The notes beneath the pieces are model-generated. The model ran no database searches, was not told the DNA's origin, and worked only from the letters and a program-made list of their open reading frames with translations. Both the position numbers and the translations under genes were made by a program. From NCBI RefSeq assembly GCF_009730915.1, contig NC_052474.1:5615501-5679500 (forward strand): a stretch of 64,000 nucleotides of DNA. The letters run 5' to 3'. Origin of the DNA: Dioscorea cayenensis subsp. rotundata. Lineage: Eukaryota > Streptophyta > Magnoliopsida > Dioscoreales > Dioscoreaceae. Shown piece after piece: positions 25,331-37,500 of this stretch; position 1 is the stretch's first letter; each line of letters starts with the position of its first letter.

Positions 25331-26434
25331 CTCAAGAGAGTCTCAAAAGGTAGTGAGGAAACTCTCGAAGAGAGCTCTCTACCACTACATTGGCCTCAAC
25401 ATGAGATTCTTAGTCTTCATATTTTTCCTTTCACTCAAGAGAGTCTCAAGAGGTAGTGAGGAAACTCTCGAAGAGAGCTCGCTACATTGGCCTCAACATG
25501 AGATTCATAGTTTTCATATTTTTTCTTTCACTCAAGAGAGTCTCAAGAGATAGTGAGAAAACTCTCGAAGAGAGCTCTCTACCAATACATTGACCTCAAC
25601 ATGAGATTCATAATCTTCATATTTTTCCTTTCACTCAAGAGAGTCTCAAGAGGTAATGAGGAAACTCTCGAAGAGAGCTCTCTACCACTACATTGGCCTC
25701 AACATGAGATTCATAGTCTTCATATTTTTTTCTTTCACTCAAGAGAGTCTCAAGAGGTAGTGAGGAAACTCTCGAAAAGAGCTCTCTACCACTACATTGG
25801 CCTCAACATGAGATTCATAGTCTTCATATTTTTTCTTCCACTCAAGAGAGTCTCAAGAGGTAATGAGGAACCTCTCGAGAGAGCTCTCTACCACTACATC
25901 TGGGCCCTCAACATGAGATTCATAATCTTCATATTTTTTTCTTTTCACTCAAGAGAGTCTCGAGAGGTAGTGAGAAAACTCTCGAAGAGAGCTCTCTACC
26001 ACTACATTGGCCTCAACATGAGATTCTTAGTCTTCATATTTTTTCTTCCACTCAAGAGAGTCTCAAGAGGTAATGAGGAAACTCTCGAAGAGAGCTCTCT
26101 ACCACTACATTAGCCTCAACATGAGATTCATAGTCTTCATATTTTTTTTCTTTCACTCAAGAGAGTCTCAAAAGGTAGTGAGGAGACTCTCGAAGAGAGC
26201 TCTCTACCACTACATTGGCCTCAACATGAGATTCATAATCTTCATATTTTTCCTTTCACTCAAGAGAGTCTCAAGAGGTGAGTGAGGAAACTCTCGAGAG
26301 AGCTCTCACCACTACATTGGCCTCAACATGAGATTCATAATCTTCATATTTTTTCTTTCACTCAAGAGAGTCTCAAGAGGTAGTGAGGAAACTCTCGAAG
26401 AGAGCTCTCTACCACTACATTGGCCTCAACATGA
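25331..26434. repeat. Minisatellite, about eleven copies of a ~103-bp unit
   Basis: The phrase CTCAAGAGAGTCTC starts units at 25331, 25434, 25531, 25634, 25738, 25841, 25948, 26051, 26156, 26259 and 26361 (spacings 97-107). Each unit has two GAGAG/CTCTC-type inverted motifs, including the perfect palindrome AGAGAGCTCTCT in most copies, and a CCTCAACATGAGATTC block. Open frames across it only reflect the repeat. Confidence 0.97.
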
Positions 26435-26942
26435 GTTTGTGGAAGTGGGCCTGCAAATTCATAATAATATCCTCAACTTTCACTAAAATTTCTTTTTTTT
26501 TTTGCCATCTTTTGCATTTTAATCCCTCTCTCGTGGCATTTCTGCATATTACCCCTTTGAATTCCTACGCATCTAAGGATTTATGCAGCTAGGCCCTATA
26601 ACTTTTCACTTTTTTTTTTATTTGATCAAATTTGTAAATAAACCCTAAAACTCATCTTTTTCTCATTTTTTTAATTTTTTGCAAATAAATCCAAGACTTC
26701 ACAGTAGTTTTTTTTGTGCCAATTTTGCAAATAAGTCCAAAAATTTCAACGCTTCATATTTTTCTGCAATTTTCACATAAATCCTCCAATATTTCTCTTT
26801 TCACATCCTCCAAATCTCGGTTTTTGAAGCATAGCATTGGCATCCTCTAATCATGGTTAATAAGCACTATATAACAATGGCCTGGCTCTTACATGCAAGA
26901 TGTGGACCATGTCACATTAATGCATACGTATATATGAACATG
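26435..26942. other. Retrotransposon-like AT-rich DNA without genes
   Basis: Repeated phrases about GCAAATAAA and AAACCCTAAA, typical of plant LTR-adjacent DNA. No coding sequence, termini or TSD recognised. Confidence 0.35.
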
Positions 26943-26947
26943 ACTAT

Positions 26948-27998
26948 TGTCACGGCCTTCCCGATCGCCCCAACGATCACCGCGCGGCGCTCGTCACACC
27001 ACCAAGGCGCCGAGCCAGCCTACGGCCAAGGATGAGCTACAACGAACAAGATACAAATAACCATGCACACAAACAAGGAGATTAGAGAGAAAAACATAAA
27101 CTCTCTATATTGAAACCAAGATTACACCATGAACATGGATAGCGAAGCCAAGAACTCCACCCCACCAAGGATGAAGAGGAACCAGCCCACAACCAAGAGG
27201 AAAACTCACCAAGAGTTCTTCTTTCTCTCCTCTTACCCTTTCTAAGGGAATGAGAGCCATATTTATAGAGAAAACCAATGAGAGGATGAGATCAACCGGA
27301 TCTCAATAAGAGGCTAAGAATAAGTCACCTGTCACATCAAGACAAGCACAGTGCTAAGAAACACAACACTGTTCATTATACACACCCAGATCGCTCTACA
27401 ATGTTAACCAATGGCACTGATAATCCAGCCAGCCCTCTCCCGGTCATCCCTTGCCGGTGCGCCCATCCGAGCCTCAGATGGCCCAGACGGCGGCTCTGAG
27501 ATTCTACCGCGCGATTCCTCCTCGGTAAAGGCCCTCGGTAACGCGGCCATGCGCCCACATGCTATCCTGCCCACGGCTGGGCTAAGAGCTCCGCTCCGCC
27601 CACCCGATCAGCTGACCAACCGTACAAGTCCCTTGATCGACCGTACTCATCGTCGCTACTGCCGATCCCGGCTAATTGGCCCATACTTAGCCAATTCTCG
27701 ACCTCCAGACCGTGATCACATGATCACCCACCCATTGATCGAGATTCCTCGGCCACGCGCATCACGCCATGTGCGCTGCCTAGCGAGCCCTCGGCAATGC
27801 GCGGCACCATGCCCCCGCACCCGCTCACTCGGCACCCCCGGCTAGAATTCTCGGTCATGCGCAGACTCAACCCGCGCATCGGATGATCGGACGGACAACG
27901 CCTATTTGGACTTAGAATTTGGCCAATCTTGGCTTCATTGGCCATCTCCCTCGGCCAGGGACCACCATATGCCGAGCGTGTAAGGTAGAACCCTTACA
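26948..27998. mobile_element. Solo LTR (family B, GC-rich), with 5-bp target duplication
   Basis: Begins TGTCACGGCC and ends CCCTTACA. It is flanked by ACTAT on both sides (26943-26947, 27999-28003). Length 1051 bp. It is much richer in G+C than its surroundings, especially 27420-27960, which accounts for the long non-coding open frames there. No internal retrotransposon domain. Confidence 0.85.
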
Positions 27999-28003
27999 AC
28001 TAT

Positions 28004-29139
28004 CCACTAGAAAATAAACATGGATTCATGTGTTTGGGAGTGAAAAGTGGATAGAGAGAGAAATCAAAAAAAAATATGCTCACATGAACGCATGATACCA
28101 TGTATGCCTTATATATTTTTTTTATATATATTTTTTTAAATATATAAAGAACAATAATCATATAAAAGAAACATGCATGTATATAAATAACCATGATTAT
28201 ATGCAATGATCATATAAAAGGGACATGCATGTCATGATCATATAATAGGCATACATGCACGAACAGAAGACATTCAATGCAAAGAATTTGAGCATGAATA
28301 TATATATAATTTGATTGTTTGTATCTGCCATGCATCCATGCGTCCATGCATATTAATCCCAGATGATTTTTTAAGTATCTTACCTCGTTCTTTCTCCACC
28401 CAAAGAGTGTTTTGTTTTTTGTTTTTTAATCCGTTCCTCGTATTATCTCTCCCTCTTTCTTCTCTTCCTCTGGGATCTCTCTTCGTTTTTACTGTCTCTT
28501 CTCTCTGTCACTTTCTCGTCTTTTTTTTTTCCTCTTTTCGTCTCCTCCTTCTCTCTCTTTTCTCCCATTTTTTCTTGATTTTTTCTTTTCGGCTTTTATC
28601 CGGTTGTTGTCCTCGTTTTTTTTTTTCGGATTTATTTACTTATTTTTTTAATAAATCCGATTTTTTACTCATAGATTTAAAAAACAATCCTTCTCTTCAC
28701 CAACTTTGATAAGGACATTTTAATTTATCCAAATTTAAAATTGGGAGATTATCCCTTCAAGGATTTATCCTTTTCTTATTAATTTAAAACTTAGATTTTT
28801 TTAAACCATAACTATTTTTTTTTTTTTTGGGATAAATATGGTTTGTTAAAAAAATATTGGAAGATGATTTTATCCTTCCTTCTTTTTTTCATTTCTTTTT
28901 TTTATTATTTCTTTTTTTTATTATTTTTTATTAAAAACAATTACTTTGTATCCAACCATCCTCTTGGATAAGGATGGTTATCATTATCTTTTTTTTATAT
29001 TTAAATTAAGAAAAGATATTGGGAGATTCTAAAAAATTATCCCTTCTTTTCATAATTATCTCCCTCTTTTATTCACATCATAATTGAAATAAATTCATAT
29101 TTGGATTAGAATTAGGATTTAAAAAAAATCTATATAAAC
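28004..29139. other. AT-rich intergenic DNA with a long polypyrimidine tract
   Basis: From about 28380 to 28640 the plus strand is mostly C and T (CTCTCCCTC- and TTTCTTCTC-type runs). The rest is T-rich. No gene was seen. Confidence 0.5.
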
Positions 29140-30317
29140 AGTAAGATTTTAAAAAAATTTGAAGGCCTTAAAATTAAACCTCCAAAATTAGGACGCTAAA
29201 GCTATTGTTGCAATAGCCTTTGCCTTGCTAGTGATTGTAGGCATTATGGTTGCATACTAATAAGCATTTGACCTCCAAAATTAGGACGCTTAAGCTATTG
29301 TTGCAATAGCCTTTGCCTTGCTAATTATTGTAGGTATCATGGTTAGTTGCACTGCACAGGTGTATCCGTCTTTGTCAGGGTTTTCGGTTTATAATTTACA
29401 TTTTAAATTTAGGATTTAGATAATAAAGAGAAATTAATTTTTTTAAAAAAAATAAAGAAAGAATGAAGTGGATGCTGACATGGATGACAACTTAACATCC
29501 ACCAACTAATTCGGGAAATCTATTCGGTAAAAAAATCATTACTCAAAAAAAAATAATGATCACATGGTACAATGGACATAAACTATTAAATCCGTATCAC
29601 GCTGTCCATCTTTCATAATGGGACTACCAAAAGAATCTTGACTAAGCATTGGTTCACGGAAGTTTCATGCTATAGTTTTCCTTTATTTTTAATAATATTT
29701 AATAATTAAATTTTAATAATCAAAATTTAAAGTTATTGATGATTCAATATCAGCACACAATTATTATAAAATTTAAAAGTATTTTAATAATTATTTTTGA
29801 GAACTACATTAAATGATCAATTTTAGTTTTCTATTATGATATTTATTTATTTATTTTTGACAAAATATGCGCAAACCGCTCACTAATAGGTTCATTGATT
29901 GATTTATTTTCTATTATAATATTTATTTAAAATACACTAGCAAAAATTAGAATTTTTTTTATCATAGTTATCCCGTTAGATAATTTGAGTCAAGAGGTTG
30001 CTGAAGATAATTACTGACCTAAAGCAAAATTTAAAAATTGGATAAAAATTTGATTTAATAAAACCAAATTTTATTTAGATTTAGCATAGTTTTCTATTCT
30101 TATTTTTAAGAAATTAATTGGGATTATATATAAAAAATTTAACACACATGATTAATTATAATAATAAATTTTAATGATAAGATTTTAAAAAATTTGAAGG
30201 CCTTCAAATTAAACCTCTAAAATTAGGATGCTAAAGCTATTGTTGCAATAGCCTTTGCCCTATTAGTGATTGCAGACATCATGATTGCATACTAATAAGC
30301 ATTTGATGTATTAGTGG

Positions 30318-30348
<31 letters not shown>

Positions 30349-31458
30349 AGCGCCCGTGTATCGTTGAGAAGATGAGTTTGAATCTAAACCTGCACAAGGT
30401 GAGAGTACAAATATTATTAAGTTTGAGGTTGTAGTTGCACTGCACAGATGTATCCGCCTTTGGCATTTGACTTATCTAGATCACACATGATCGCATGGTA
30501 CAATGGACAAAAACTATTAAATCTGTATCACGTTGTTCATCTTTCATAATTGGACTACCAAAAGAATCTTGACTAAGCATTTGTTCACAGAAGTTTCGTG
30601 CTACAGTTTCCCTTTATTTTTAATAATATTTAATAATGAAAATTTAATAATCAAAATTTAAAGTTATTGATGATTCAATATTAACACACAATTATTATAA
30701 ATTTTAAAAGTATTTTAATAATTATTTTTTAGAATTACATTAAAAGATCAATTTTAGTTTTCTATTATGATATTTATTTATTTATTTTTGAAAAAATCTG
30801 TGCAAACCACTCACTAATAGGTTCATTGATTGATTTATTTTCTATTATAATTTTATTTAAAATACTCTAGAAAAACTTAGAATTTTTATTTTTTTCTTAT
30901 TTATCCCGATAGATAATTTGAGTCAAGAGGTTGCTGAAGATAATTACTGACCTAAAGAAAAATTTAAAAATTGGATAAAAATTGATTTAATAAAACCAAA
31001 TTTTATTTAGATTTACCATAGTTTTCTATTCTTATTTTTAAAAAAATTAATTGGGATTATATATAAAAAATTTAACACACATAATTAATTATAATAATTA
31101 ATTATTATAATTTTAATGATAAGATTTTAAAAAATTTAAAGGCCTTAAAATTAAACCTCCAAAATTAGGACGCTTAAGCTATTGTTGCAATAGCCTTTGC
31201 CTTGCTAGTGATTGTAGGCATCATGGTTGCATGCTAATAAGCATTTGATCTATTAGTTTTTTTTTTTTATTATTATTATTGTTATTAAGCGTCCGTGTAT
31301 CGTTGAAAAGATGAGTTTGAATTTGAACCTGCGCAAGGTGAGAGTACAAATATTATTAAGCTTGCTGTTGTAGTTGCACTGCACAGGTGTATCCGCCTTT
31401 GGCATTTGACTTATCTAGATCACTAAAAAAAATAATGATCGCATGGTGCAATGGACAG

Positions 31459-32576
31459 AGTGACGGAACGGGGACTTATTGGTAGGGGGGCTGAGGGTAA
31501 AATATAAAAGAAATTTAGTCAACATAATAATTGTTTCCAAAACAAAATAGTGTGACAATTTAACATAACTATTATTTAAGTTTCTAGTTATTACTTTTAG
31601 TTAACGCTTAGTTATTTAAGTTTTTGGTTATTATTTGCCATTTTTGCTTATTATTTTGAGTTGGTACTTAATCATTTCATCTCTAGGGTATCGCTTTATT
31701 GGCTTTATTGGCTTCGACATGGTTAATTGCTAATCAATTATTTCTTAATAAAATAACATACAATAATATGCTAATGCCTAATATTATATGTAATCAAATA
31801 AATTTATGCAAATAGATAAAATTAAAACAACAACCATTAGAATCCAATTTAAAAATAGATAGATGATCTTACAGACACGGTTTTATGGTAGTTAAGATGG
31901 AACAAAGATGAAACTCATCCTCACCCGCTGAATTACCTCAATTTAAACAAAGAGCAACATGCAATCTTTAAAAAAAAAAAATTCCCAACCTAACCTTATA
32001 TTATATAATAAATAAACAACAAAATTTATAAGTACATAACTAAGAACTGAAACACTAGATTATCTTTCTTTAAAATATTAAAAAATATTAAATACAAAAA
32101 ACTCAAGAGTATGTAAGAAATTTCGCTATTATTCAGGGGTGTCATGTAAAAATCTCTTGAAATTATATATTTAAATTTATTTGCCATCTTTAAATGACGT
32201 GTCTTCATTCATTCACTCACAGGCTTTTGGTGATGAATAGTTCCACCACACGTCCTCGTTCTCATGGCCTTCACTCTGAGAATCACTGGAGAGAGTGGGA
32301 GAGAGGGAGGCGATGATGGCGAATTTCAGTAGATTACTAGAGGAATGCATCTCACATAGTCGCATGTGTTATCCCTAACCTCGCCTGAAGATGTTTGTAT
32401 AATTGCATGACAACCATGATATGATGACAGGATCAATGGCGTTGCTGGCGGGAAGGATGGAGGCTAGGGGCAGGGGGCTGTCGGTTGAGGAGGGGTTGGT
32501 TCTGTCGTCCCGATGAAGAGATTGCCAGGGCCGATGGGGGGCTGAAGCCCCGGCTAGCCCCCTTGGTTCCGTCACC
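31459..32576. mobile_element. Insertion in array copy 3 with short inverted ends (unclassified DNA element)
   Basis: Sister copies run uninterrupted from ATGGACA to TATTAAATC; here they are separated by 1.1 kb. The insert starts AGTGACGGAACGGGG, and its right end, read inward, is GGTGACGGAACCAAGG, so GTGACGGAAC is inverted at both ends and followed by G-rich sequence. No clear target duplication, and three or four host bases seem to be missing. The ends resemble those of Tip100-type hAT derivatives, but this is uncertain. No transposase was seen. Confidence 0.6.
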
Positions 32577-33283
32577 TATTAAATCTGTATGACGCTGTCC
32601 ATTTTTCATAATGGGACTACCAAAAGAATCTTGACTACGCATTAGTTCACGGTAGTTTCATGCTACAGTTTCCCTTTATTTTTAATAATATTTAATAATT
32701 AAAATTTAATAATCAAAATTTAAAGTTATCGATGATTCAATATCAGCACACAATTATTATAATTTTTAAAAGTATTTTAATAATTATTTTTGAGAAATAC
32801 ATTCTAAGATCAATTTTAGTTTTCTATTATGACATTTATTTATTTATTTTTGACAAAATCTGCGCAAACCACTCACTAATAGGTTGATTGATTGATTTAT
32901 TTTCTATTATGATATTTATTTAAAATACTCTAGCAAAAATTAGAATTTTTTATTATCTTATTTATTCCGATAGATAATTTGATTCAAGAAGTTGCTGAAG
33001 ATGCAAAATTTAAAACTGGGATAAAAATTTGATTTAATAAAACCAAATTTTATTTAGATTTACCATAGTTTTCTATTCTTATTTTTAAAAAATTAATTGG
33101 GATTATATATAAAAAATTTAACACACATAACTAATAATAATAATAATAAATTATTATAATTTTAATGATATGATTTTAAAAAATTTGAAGACCTTAAAAT
33201 TAAACCTCCAAAATTAGGACGTTGAAGCTATTGTTGCAATATCCTTTGCCTTGCTAGTGATTGTAGGCATTATGGTTGCATAC

Positions 33284-33733
33284 TAGGGCTGTGCACGGTC
33301 CAAAACCGGATTGGACCGATTAAACGGTTTCTTTATTATTGGGACCGGACCAAACCAAATAATAGGGAAACCTGGACCGGTCCAAACCGCTTTGGACCGG
33401 TCTGGTCTGGTCTGGTCCGGTTCCGGTTTGGACCATTTTGAACCGATTTGGTCCAGTCCGGTTCGGTCCCGGTTTTTATGAATTAAAATTAAATTAATTA
33501 ATATACATTACTTATTTATATATCCTCGCATTTGTCCTCTTTGATCTCTTCACACGAGAGATCAAAACAAATTTTTAATAAACCCTAAAACGTAAAACTA
33601 TATTTACAAATTTATAAATAAACCAGTCCGGTCCGGTTTGGGCATGGTTCCTAAAATCGAACCCGGACTGCATCAGTGATAAAAACCGGTCCCGTCCGGT
33701 TTACGGTTTAAGTGGTTTTTTTGAACAACCCCA
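33284..33733. mobile_element. hAT-type MITE with 8-bp target duplication TTGCATAC
   Basis: Ends are TAGGGCTGT and, read inward from the right, TGGGGTTGT. The 8-bp flanks TTGCATAC (33276-33283 and 33734-33741) match exactly. Sister array copies near 29256 and 30283 show the empty site with a single TTGCATAC or GATTGCATAC. Subterminal regions are packed with GGTCCGG, GGACCGG and AAACCGG motifs in both orientations, typical of hAT transposase-binding regions. Length 450 bp. Confidence 0.92.
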
Positions 33734-34562
33734 TTGCATACTAATAAGCATTTGATCTATTGATTTTTTATTATTATTATTAAGTGTCCGTGTATTATTG
33801 AGAAGATGACTTTGAATCTAAACCTGTGTAAGGTGAGAGTACAGATATTATTAAGCTTGCGGTTGTAGTTACACTGCATAGGTGTATCCGCCTTTGGCAT
33901 TTGACTTATTTAGATCACTAAAAAAAAAATAATAATGATCGCATGGTACAATGGACAGAAACTATTAAATCCGTATCATGATGTCCATCTTTCATAATGG
34001 GACTACTAAAAGAATCTTGACTAAGCATTGATTCACGGTAGTTTCATGCTACAATTTCCCTTTATTTTTAATAATATTTAATAATTAAAATTTAATAATC
34101 AAAATTTAAAGTTATCGATTCAATATCAGCACACAATTATTATAAATTTTAAAAGTTTTTAATAATTATTTTTGAGAATTACATTAAAAGATAAATTTTA
34201 GTTTTCTATTATGATATTTATTTATTTATTTTTGACAAAATCTGCGCAAACCACTCACTAATAGGTTCATTGATTTATTGGATTCAAACAAATCCCCTAT
34301 AATGCTTTATTGCGGTAGATAATAATAATAATAAATTAATAATCCTATAATGCTTGGATCCTATAACACAAATACAATGTCCTACTGGGGTATGTAATAT
34401 TTTATTTTATAGGGGTATTCCTGTAATTATAGTGGAAGGATGTAAATAAAATTAAGAAAATGTCAGGGTTTAATACGGAAAACATCTCGGCAAACTAAGA
34501 ACCAGAAAATTTTCAGCCTCTGAGGCCATTGCCGGAGCTCTCTGTGCTTCCTGAGCTCGACA

Positions 34563-37500
34563 ATGGCGACGATAAACTTCGAAGGGGACGCGAGGGAATG
34601 GAACGAGGATGCCTACCGTCGTAACATCCTTCGAGACCGAGAGCGTGCCGCTCGCACTGTCTTCAGGACTGCCTTCGCTCCATCGGAAAGACACAAGCCG
34701 GAGACCATCGTTGCAGCCTCCAGCGATGGATCCATCGCGTGCTACTCTCTTGAATCCTGCATCTGTTCCGCCGCCCAGGTACCTCCTCATAGCTGATTCT
34801 GCAATGTTTCTTAGAATTTGAAGCAATGGTGGTTGTTTGTAAGATGTTTGATGTAATGCCTGGTTGAATTTTTTCTCTTTCAGGTGAGGAATGGAGTTGA
34901 TGTTCTAATGGAGGAGCCGATTGCTGTCATTGAAGGGCATAAGGGCCCAGTGTATGATTTGAAGTTTTATGACGATGGGAAGGAGGCTTTGTTGTTTAGG
35001 TTTGGAATCTCTTTGAGAATATGTTTTTATTTTTCCATGCTTCATTGCTTAGTTTCTTCTTTTTGGATTTGTTTGAAAAATATGCTTTAACTTGGTTAGA
35101 TTTTGTCTTGAATTTCTCCTCTTTTTAATGGATTCTGCTTGTGATTGAGTTTCATGTAATTGGAGTGACTGTAAAATTCGAAGAGTGCCTTTATACATTT
35201 GGATTGTGCTAAGATAAATCCGCACTGCTGGAACCTGTTTATTGCTTCCCTTCGTTGTAATTCATTGTGAAGTCTTCAATAAGTCATATTTCTGGTATAA
35301 TTGCACTTTGCTATGGACTTGCCATTGATCATAACATGCATGAGATAGAATTCCTGGGTATTATGGCATGCTTAAGATTTTTTTTATTTTTTTTGAATTT
35401 TTTTTTGTGATTAAAAAATTCATGCAGTTGTGGAGATGATGGTCATATTCGAGGTTGGAAATGGTTGGATGTCCTAAACTCAGAGGTGCCTGTGGCCATT
35501 CAAGGTATATATCCTGTTTCTTTTACTTGGAAAGAATTATTATTGTTCTTAAAATGACCGTGTGAAATGTGTGCTGGTGAATTAGACATTGATGATATCA
35601 CTCTTATGCAACCTGCCCATGTCTAGCAATTGATAATTTTAGTCCTGGATTCTATCTGCAAGTGACTGTTCCATCTATTGTACACTTTTCTCAATCTGTT
35701 TGTATGATAGATTCTATCTGCAAGCAGTTGTCCTACATATCTTACACTGTTTTTTTAGTCAAAATGACATTAGTAAAAGCAAATTTTGCATCAGTAGCAT
35801 CATTTAACTTGATCTTGTTGGAGTAATTGATCAAGTGCCTTTTCCATGCACCCTAGATCAAATTTGATATTATCAGGCCAAAGTGATCTGATTCACGATA
35901 GAAAAATCTGTGGAAACATGAGATGAGAATGGTGAGCATAACCCCTGGATTTCCATTCATTTGTGCCCAAAGTAAAATATGAGAATGGTGAATAGAATAT
36001 ATGTATAAGCCTTTGTATATGTGATTTGAAAATTTCATTGCTATGAACATGTGAATATGTCAGTGATTCTAGACATGACACACACATTGAACATATTCTT
36101 TTTTTATTTCATTAATTTCCTTTTTATCTTATTTGTGACTTGTAGGAAGCCATTTGAAGCCGGTCCTTGACTTGGTGAATCCTCAACATGAGTGAGTTTT
36201 ATTCAATTATTTCATGTAGTTTTCTATGTATTCAGAACTTATATTCATTTGCAAATTTGCTGATCTATGTGTACACAAGGCTAGTGTGTGTGTGTATAAC
36301 AAGCATGGGAAAGGAATATGGATCTACTGTATCTGTTCATACGGTATGGTAATTAGTACTACTTGTTTTTTGAGGGAAACTTTTGAAGGTTCTTTGCCTT
36401 GCATTCAAATGCCAAGTTATATGTGCTTTAAAGATGATAGATAAAATGGTAGTGTTAAATCACTCTGAGATACTTGTCAAGTTGTCATTATAGCTTGTAC
36501 CTGTGTGGAGATTACTTCATCCATCATGAATTTGATACAATAGAATTACCCTTCTAGAAAATTCTATTATATTGACACATCATGCTTGATTCTTCACTTA
36601 TCAAAGTGTATCTGCAACACATAATGGGACCATGTATCTTATATGAGTATGAATAAGAATATTACATTGGCACTGAGTTATGTTAATATCATTGCCTGCA
36701 AAATTTCAGAATGCTTTTATGTACCAGGTTATATATGAGTATATATATCATTCTTAGTGATTTCATTTCTTGTTATTTTTCAAGTAATTGTCTCTTTGTT
36801 CTTTTTTTTTTTCTAGAGGTCCTTGGAGTGCACAGTCTCCAGTCCCTGAAAACAATGCGATTGCAATTAACAAGCAGGTTAAGCCACATACTAGAACCCA
36901 TATCATATTTTCCGCATTAAAAAACTTTTTGAAATTCTTTAAACCTCCATTTAAATATTATGGGACATTTCTTGTTTAGGAAGGATGCATCATATCAGCC
37001 ACTGGTGATGCATGCGCTTACTGCTGGGATGTGGTATGTATCTTTTTGAGGTAAATATATTATATTATTAATGATGTATTGAAGTATTGAACAAATTGCT
37101 TATGCCAGTCACATCACCACAACATGATTGTAAGCTATTCCCCTAATTTCTTTTATTTTATGTAGCTTTTGAACTCACTCAATAGTCATATTGCTGTTGC
37201 AGGAGACTGGAAAGAGAAAAATGGTCTTTAGAGGTCATTCAGACTATTTGCATTGTGTAGTTGCCCGTGAATCAAGTAATCAGGTTATTCTCTTTTTCCA
37301 AATTTTTTTTCCTGTAATGAAGTTTTGTCTAATATTGAAGTAATTATCTTTGGAATTTCATTTCCATGTAGCCATTTTTCAGGAGCAATCACATGATTCA
37401 AATTTTGCAGTACCTGACATGTTATCTGCCACTTGATCTTTCCTAGTGGACTCTACATGCCTTCATTTTGCTCCTGAGGCACTATTCGACATTTTGATTG

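Larger units (their letters stand above)
29140..34280. repeat. Tandem array of four ~940-bp units, two with later insertions
   Basis: Copies begin near 29140, 30178, 31125 and 33172. Ordered blocks recur: AATTTGAAGGCCTTAAAATT, TAAGCGTCCGTGTATCG, GATCGCATGGTACAATGGAC, GATGATTCAATATCAGCAC, CACTCACTAATAGGTTCATT and the E block that is also found at 23995. Copy 1 lacks the second block and has a ~94-bp local duplication; copy 3 is split by the insertion at 31459; copy 4 is split by a MITE at 33284 and lacks the E block. No gene was identified. Confidence 0.9.

Noticed and set aside
25331..26434. CRISPR-like array
   Set aside because: Units are contiguous ~103-bp tandem copies with no unique spacers, in plant nuclear DNA.
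25553..26592. Open frames of 70-190 codons (LSKRALYHYIGLNMRF repeats)
   Set aside because: They are the 103-bp minisatellite read in one frame; no start context, splice signals or known protein family.
27411..27845. 144-codon open frame
   Set aside because: Falls inside the GC-rich solo LTR; stop codons are rare because of base composition, and the reading is low-complexity with no known domain.
28311..28709. 132-codon Phe/Leu/Ser-rich open frame resembling a membrane protein
   Set aside because: Produced by the polypyrimidine tract (TTC, CTC, TCT codons).
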